A stretch of DNA of 64,000 nucleotides from Rhizobium sullae. GTDB lineage: Bacteria > Pseudomonadota > Alphaproteobacteria > Rhizobiales > Rhizobiaceae. A program made the position numbers and the translations under genes. Below, in pieces: positions 61,559 to 64,000 of this stretch (the first letter of the stretch is position 1; every line of letters begins with the position of its first letter). Under the pieces are notes generated by a model. That model was not told the DNA's origin, searched no databases, and saw nothing but the letters and a program-made list of their open reading frames with translations. The stretch spans positions 36,316 to 100,315 of the forward strand of contig NZ_FWER01000023.1 in NCBI RefSeq assembly GCF_900169785.1, written 5' to 3'.

Positions 61559-61768
61559 ATGAGAAAGTCGAACTATCTGGACGGACACGGTCAAATCATC
61601 ACGACGGTCGAGGATGAAGTCGTAGTCGCGGCCCTAAATCTAACCCTTTTGCGATCCGCCGCTGCTCGACGGATGATCTCCTGTGGACGCGGCCTCCCTG
61701 AACTCACCTATCGAAAGTTCCAGCTCAACGACAAGCTTTTTCCAGGAAACGACGGGAGTATGTTTTAA
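61559..61768 (+). CDS. Small unrecognised protein
   Basis: A 69-residue frame starting MRKSNYLDGHGQIITTVEDE after a good GGAAGGG ribosome site. The body (VVVAALNLTLLRSAAARRMI) is helical. I recognise no family. The 26 codons just before it (NKEFFERRYHAREKNRVMRE and on) form an open frame that overlaps its start; they have no start codon of their own. Confidence 0.45.
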   Translation: MRKSNYLDGHGQIITTVEDEVVVAALNLTLLRSAAARRMISCGRGLPELTYRKFQLNDKLFPGNDGSMF

Positions 61769-61878
61769 TCGTTGAAAGTTGGAGTCTAGGGAATTGGGCG
61801 TCGTTCATGCGATCGTGGGGTTTGGTCGTCAGCGCCGTCACCCCTGTCGCCATGATGCGCTAGACCGAGTCAACAAGG

Positions 61879-62304
61879 TTAGTGTGCATGGTTCCAAGGA
61901 TTGAAGATACTAACGCCGGTCGGCCCAAAATTAGCGGCGTTGCGCGTTACGACCGTCATTCCGTGGACCAGTGCTGTTGCGGCAATATACGCATCGTTGA
62001 TCGGTTGGGTATCTGGAACATGCAGTCTGGCTGCCATCCTTGCCACGGCGCCATCCACGGCTAGGATCCGGTCCTCGAAGGCCGGCAAAACTTGTGTTTC
62101 AAGCCAGTCTCTAAAGATAGAGCCCTGCTCTGCATCGCGGCGCTCCTTTTGCAAAACGCCGATTTCAAGTTCATGAAGTGTAATTGCCGATATGAAAAGG
62201 GTGGCCGTCTCCAGCGATTCAACCCACCGCGCAACGTTAGGATCAGCGTTGCCAAGCCGAACCTTGCGCAGTTCGGAAATGACGTTCGTATCCAGTAGTA
62301 GCAT
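61879..62304 (-). CDS. VapC-type PIN-domain toxin ribonuclease
   Basis: A 141-residue PIN-domain toxin: LLLDTNVISELRK at the start, ITLHELEIGVLQKERRDAEQ, PINDAYIAATALVHGMTVVT and RNAANFGPTGVSIFNPW, with the conserved acidic residues in place. This is the FitB/VapC branch. The ATG at 62304 overlaps the antitoxin stop codon by one base. The module appears intact. Confidence 0.9.
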   Translation of the reverse strand: MLLLDTNVISELRKVRLGNADPNVARWVESLETATLFISAITLHELEIGVLQKERRDAEQGSIFRDWLETQVLPAFEDRILAVDGAVARMAARLHVPDTQPINDAYIAATALVHGMTVVTRNAANFGPTGVSIFNPWNHAH

Positions 62305-62558
62305 CAATCAAGATCCATCAGTGCCGCGCGCTCAAGACGCGGCGGAATTTCCAGCTCGATATCCTCAAGTCCAGGCATGGCCAGCAGGTCCGCGATATTC
62401 TGCCTTTTCCCAGTAAGACGATGATAGTCCTCGATGCTCAGCAAAACCTGCGCTGTCCTTCCCCGGTTCGTGATGAACACCGGCCCCTGGCGCGTTGCCT
62501 TCTGCGCCCGGTTGGCGTTTTGCTGAAATTCGCGGCTCGATATCGTTGTGATCGACAT
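62304..62558 (-). CDS. Phd/YefM-type antitoxin
   Basis: An 84-residue Phd-family antitoxin: ITTISSREFQQNANRAQKAT, GPVFITNRGRTAQVLLSIED and YHRLTGKRQNIADLLAMPG. The family fold is clear. It is coupled to the downstream PIN toxin and has an inverted repeat 22 bp upstream of its start, a likely site of self-repression. Confidence 0.9.
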   Translation of the reverse strand: MSITTISSREFQQNANRAQKATRQGPVFITNRGRTAQVLLSIEDYHRLTGKRQNIADLLAMPGLEDIELEIPPRLERAALMDLD

Positions 62559-62580
62559 GGCAATACTCCTCGCGAATACC

Positions 62581-62596
62581 TAATGTTGACACATTA
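62581..62596. promoter_or_regulatory. Inverted repeat upstream of the Phd/VapC module
   Basis: TAATGT-TGAC-ACATTA, two 6-bp arms around 4 bases, 22 bp before the antitoxin start. Its position suits self-repression by the antitoxin; that is inference. Confidence 0.5.
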
Positions 62597-62936
62597 GAAC
62601 ATAGAGAGCCTATTGCAAGCTTTAAAGGCCAAAACTGGTCCGACCAATTTATGCGGTATGGCGGCGGCGTTAGTCCGGCTCTATCGGATGCTTTACATGG
62701 ACGGGCTGCAGTTCGGGCGGTCTGGGTTCAGGGACATTCAGCATCCGGGCGAGGAGATCTGCCAGCCACGACCGCGTGTCGATATCGGCAGGCAGGACCT
62801 CATTTCGTGACACGACTATAGCGCATGACATAACGTACGGATTTAAGGCCAATTATCAAATCAAGGCAGACGGCCTTCGGCGGCAAACACCTTGCAAAGA
62901 AATGAAGCCTTCGCACATCAAAGGGTGCGAGAGTTT
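62597..62936. other. Intergenic stretch between two TA modules
   Basis: About 340 bp. A 60-residue minus-strand frame (62670-62852, MALNPYVMSCAIVVSRNEVL...) has no recognisable pattern or clear ribosome site and is probably chance. No other feature was found. Confidence 0.4.
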
Positions 62937-63257
62937 TTATGCCGCTGCCGCGGTACGGCTGCCGCCGCGCGGCTTATGGCGCACAGACACGTCAATCCGA
63001 TAATCCAGCCGGTCAAGGCAACGCAGCAGCCGTCCGATTGAGAACTTACCTGTGCGGCCGGTAACGATCGCCGACACATCGGGTTGGGGCAAGCCCAGCA
63101 GCTCACCGGCTTTCGCCTGGGTGAGGCGCCGGCGCTTGATGATGATGCCAATCTCGCGCGCCAGTTTGGCCTTCAGCAATTCTTCTTCAGGACTGTCAAA
63201 ACCGAGATCAGCAAACACATTGCCGCTGCTCTTCACGGCGGGGGTCTCTTCGCTCAT
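62937..63257 (-). CDS. HigA-like antitoxin (XRE-type HTH)
   Basis: A 106-residue HigA-type protein with a helix-turn-helix at about 36-90: LAREIGIIIKRRRLTQAKAG, ELLGLPQPDVSAIVTGRTGK and FSIGRLLRCLDRLDYRIDVS. In higBA operons the toxin comes first, as here. It lies 47 bp after the HigB-like gene. Confidence 0.85.
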   Translation of the reverse strand: MSEETPAVKSSGNVFADLGFDSPEEELLKAKLAREIGIIIKRRRLTQAKAGELLGLPQPDVSAIVTGRTGKFSIGRLLRCLDRLDYRIDVSVRHKPRGGSRTAAAA

Positions 63258-63304
63258 GGGACGTTGCTCCTTTTCGTAGTCTTCGCGGTGGTGAGCCGCC
63301 GCCT

Positions 63305-63630
63305 TCAGGCGGGCTTGATCGCCTCGATGTCGCGTTTGGGCGTCTCCGCACCCTTCGTTGACTGCTTCTGAAGCAACGAAGGATACAGATCACTCGCAAA
63401 GCGGACGGTGTGGACGGCGCGATAAGTGTCGCCATCATAGTTATCCACCATTTCGAGGACGCTCCGGCCACCAAAATCCTTAAGAGCTTTGACGTCGGAA
63501 AGCTCCTCTTCTCCGTTCCGGGCATCGTTGATGGCGAACCCCATAACGCGATGAACCTCCCCCGGACACTCCCGCAGGTCGTCCAGTGACGACCCTACCA
63601 TTCTACGGCTTCTGGTTCTTCATTTGCCAT
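63305..63630 (-). pseudogene. HigB-like (Gp49 family) toxin gene with a 5' frameshift
   Basis: The expected N-terminus MANEEPEAVEW starts at 63630 but runs into TAG; one missing G after TGG (about 63600) puts the rest, VGSSLDDLRECPGEVHRVMG, in another frame. The remainder, FGGRSVLEMVDNYDGDTYRA and VHTVRF, is typical of HigB/Gp49 ribonuclease toxins. A second oddity is YPSLLQKQSTKG where relatives have YVLHxFQKKSxKG, as if small compensating indels had occurred. An internal ATG at 63601 could still give a 98-residue protein but lacks a ribosome site. Confidence 0.6.
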
Positions 63631-63905
63631 CTACCTTATAGCACTAGGGACTATATTTTTCCATGAGTATCCTAGCGTTCCCTTAACGGAGACCAGGCGA
63701 ATTGCTTCCGGAAAACGCCTCGGCGTCGCATTTAACTCCATAAACCCGGCGGAACATCCGTAAAATCTGAAAGATCTCTCGGAGTGGAGTGTCAGCGGGC
63801 GCTTGATCGGCCTCGCGAAATATTCTTGCCGGCTGCTATCCTTGGAAGGAACGACCGGTTCTATGGTCTATAAGCCAAGGCGACAGTTGCTGTCGGCTCG
63901 TTCCA
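63631..63905. other. Intergenic stretch, nothing recognised
   Basis: About 275 bp upstream of the HigB-like gene and downstream of the partial gene at the window edge. No gene, hairpin or motif of note. Confidence 0.4.
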
Positions 63906-64000
63906 TCACGCGCTCGGCTTTTCTTTGCCTTCCGCGACGATGGACGAAAGTTGGTCTAACAGACTTTCATGCAGTGCCTCTTGCCCGCACTTCTCGTCGC
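63906..64000 (-). CDS. 3' end of a gene that continues past the window
   Basis: Thirty codons and a TGA stop, reading DEKCGQEALHESLLDQLSSI then VAEGKEKPSA. The residue composition is that of a genuine acidic helical C-terminus. The product cannot be named from this piece. Confidence 0.45.
   Translation of the reverse strand, partial: DEKCGQEALHESLLDQLSSIVAEGKEKPSA

Overview
The window looks like part of an alphaproteobacterial genome of the Rhizobiales, probably Rhizobiaceae. Coding DNA is GC-rich. There is a DUF982 protein, a D-3-hydroxybutyrate dehydrogenase, a dense set of ABC importers, a sigma-54 promoter and several type II toxin-antitoxin (TA) modules. The many TA modules and broken genes would fit a secondary replicon or an island-rich chromosomal stretch. 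That is inference; no replication, rRNA or tRNA genes were seen.

Layout. (1) 0-7.6 kb: patatin-like lipase and 3-hydroxybutyrate dehydrogenase facing a LysR regulator, then a secreted cupin, an MFS exporter, a DUF302 protein and a DegP-type protease. (2) 7.7-11.1 kb: DUF982 protein, hipBA with an altered HipA kinase motif, and decayed pieces of a debranching enzyme and an autotransporter. (3) 11.2-27.7 kb: a large envelope/sulfatase locus. It holds an arylsulfatase; a moxR-DUF58-DUF4381-batA-batB/TPR-batD operon; a membrane-anchored TPR regulator; and an operon running small ORF, HAD phosphatase, DUF3300, DUF2950, broken transglycosylase, formylglycine-generating enzyme. Three copies of one 25-bp direct-repeat operator (11182, 20177, 27645) head the three outward-reading units, in the same orientation relative to each. 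This is the strongest candidate for an undescribed coordinated system. (4) 28-30 kb: beta-barrel outer-membrane protein with five 54-bp repeats. (5) 29.7-36.7 kb: ugp-type glycerol-3-phosphate importer with glycerophosphodiesterase, HAD phosphatase and SorC-type regulator. (6) 37-38.2 kb: Phd/VapC module and an orphan CopG/BrnA antitoxin. (7) 38.2-48.1 kb: guanidine assimilation operon under a sigma-54 promoter and a guanidine-I (ykkC) riboswitch: ABC importer, two DUF1989 proteins, biotin carboxylase of the urea/guanidine carboxylase family, allophanate hydrolase. (8) 48.1-51.9 kb: decayed DNA, an FAD/NAD(P)-binding protein gene split by a stop codon, and an AraC regulator. (9) 52.1-60.5 kb: catabolic cassette with PuuE-like deacetylase, amidohydrolase, GntR regulator, polyamine-type ABC importer and a one-cysteine Asp/Glu-racemase-superfamily enzyme. 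A shared palindrome marks both promoters. (10) 60.5-64 kb: SorC gene remnant, small zinc-ribbon protein, Phd/VapC and HigBA-like modules, and the 3' end of one more gene.

How the parts work together. The formylglycine-generating enzyme would activate the arylsulfatase, and the MoxR/Bat and DUF3300/DUF2950 proteins probably act on the envelope in the same response. In the guanidine operon the importer brings in the substrate, the carboxylase and DUF1989 proteins convert it to allophanate, and AtzF releases ammonia and CO2. The last cassette probably imports and opens an amide- or ureide-type nitrogen compound of unknown identity.
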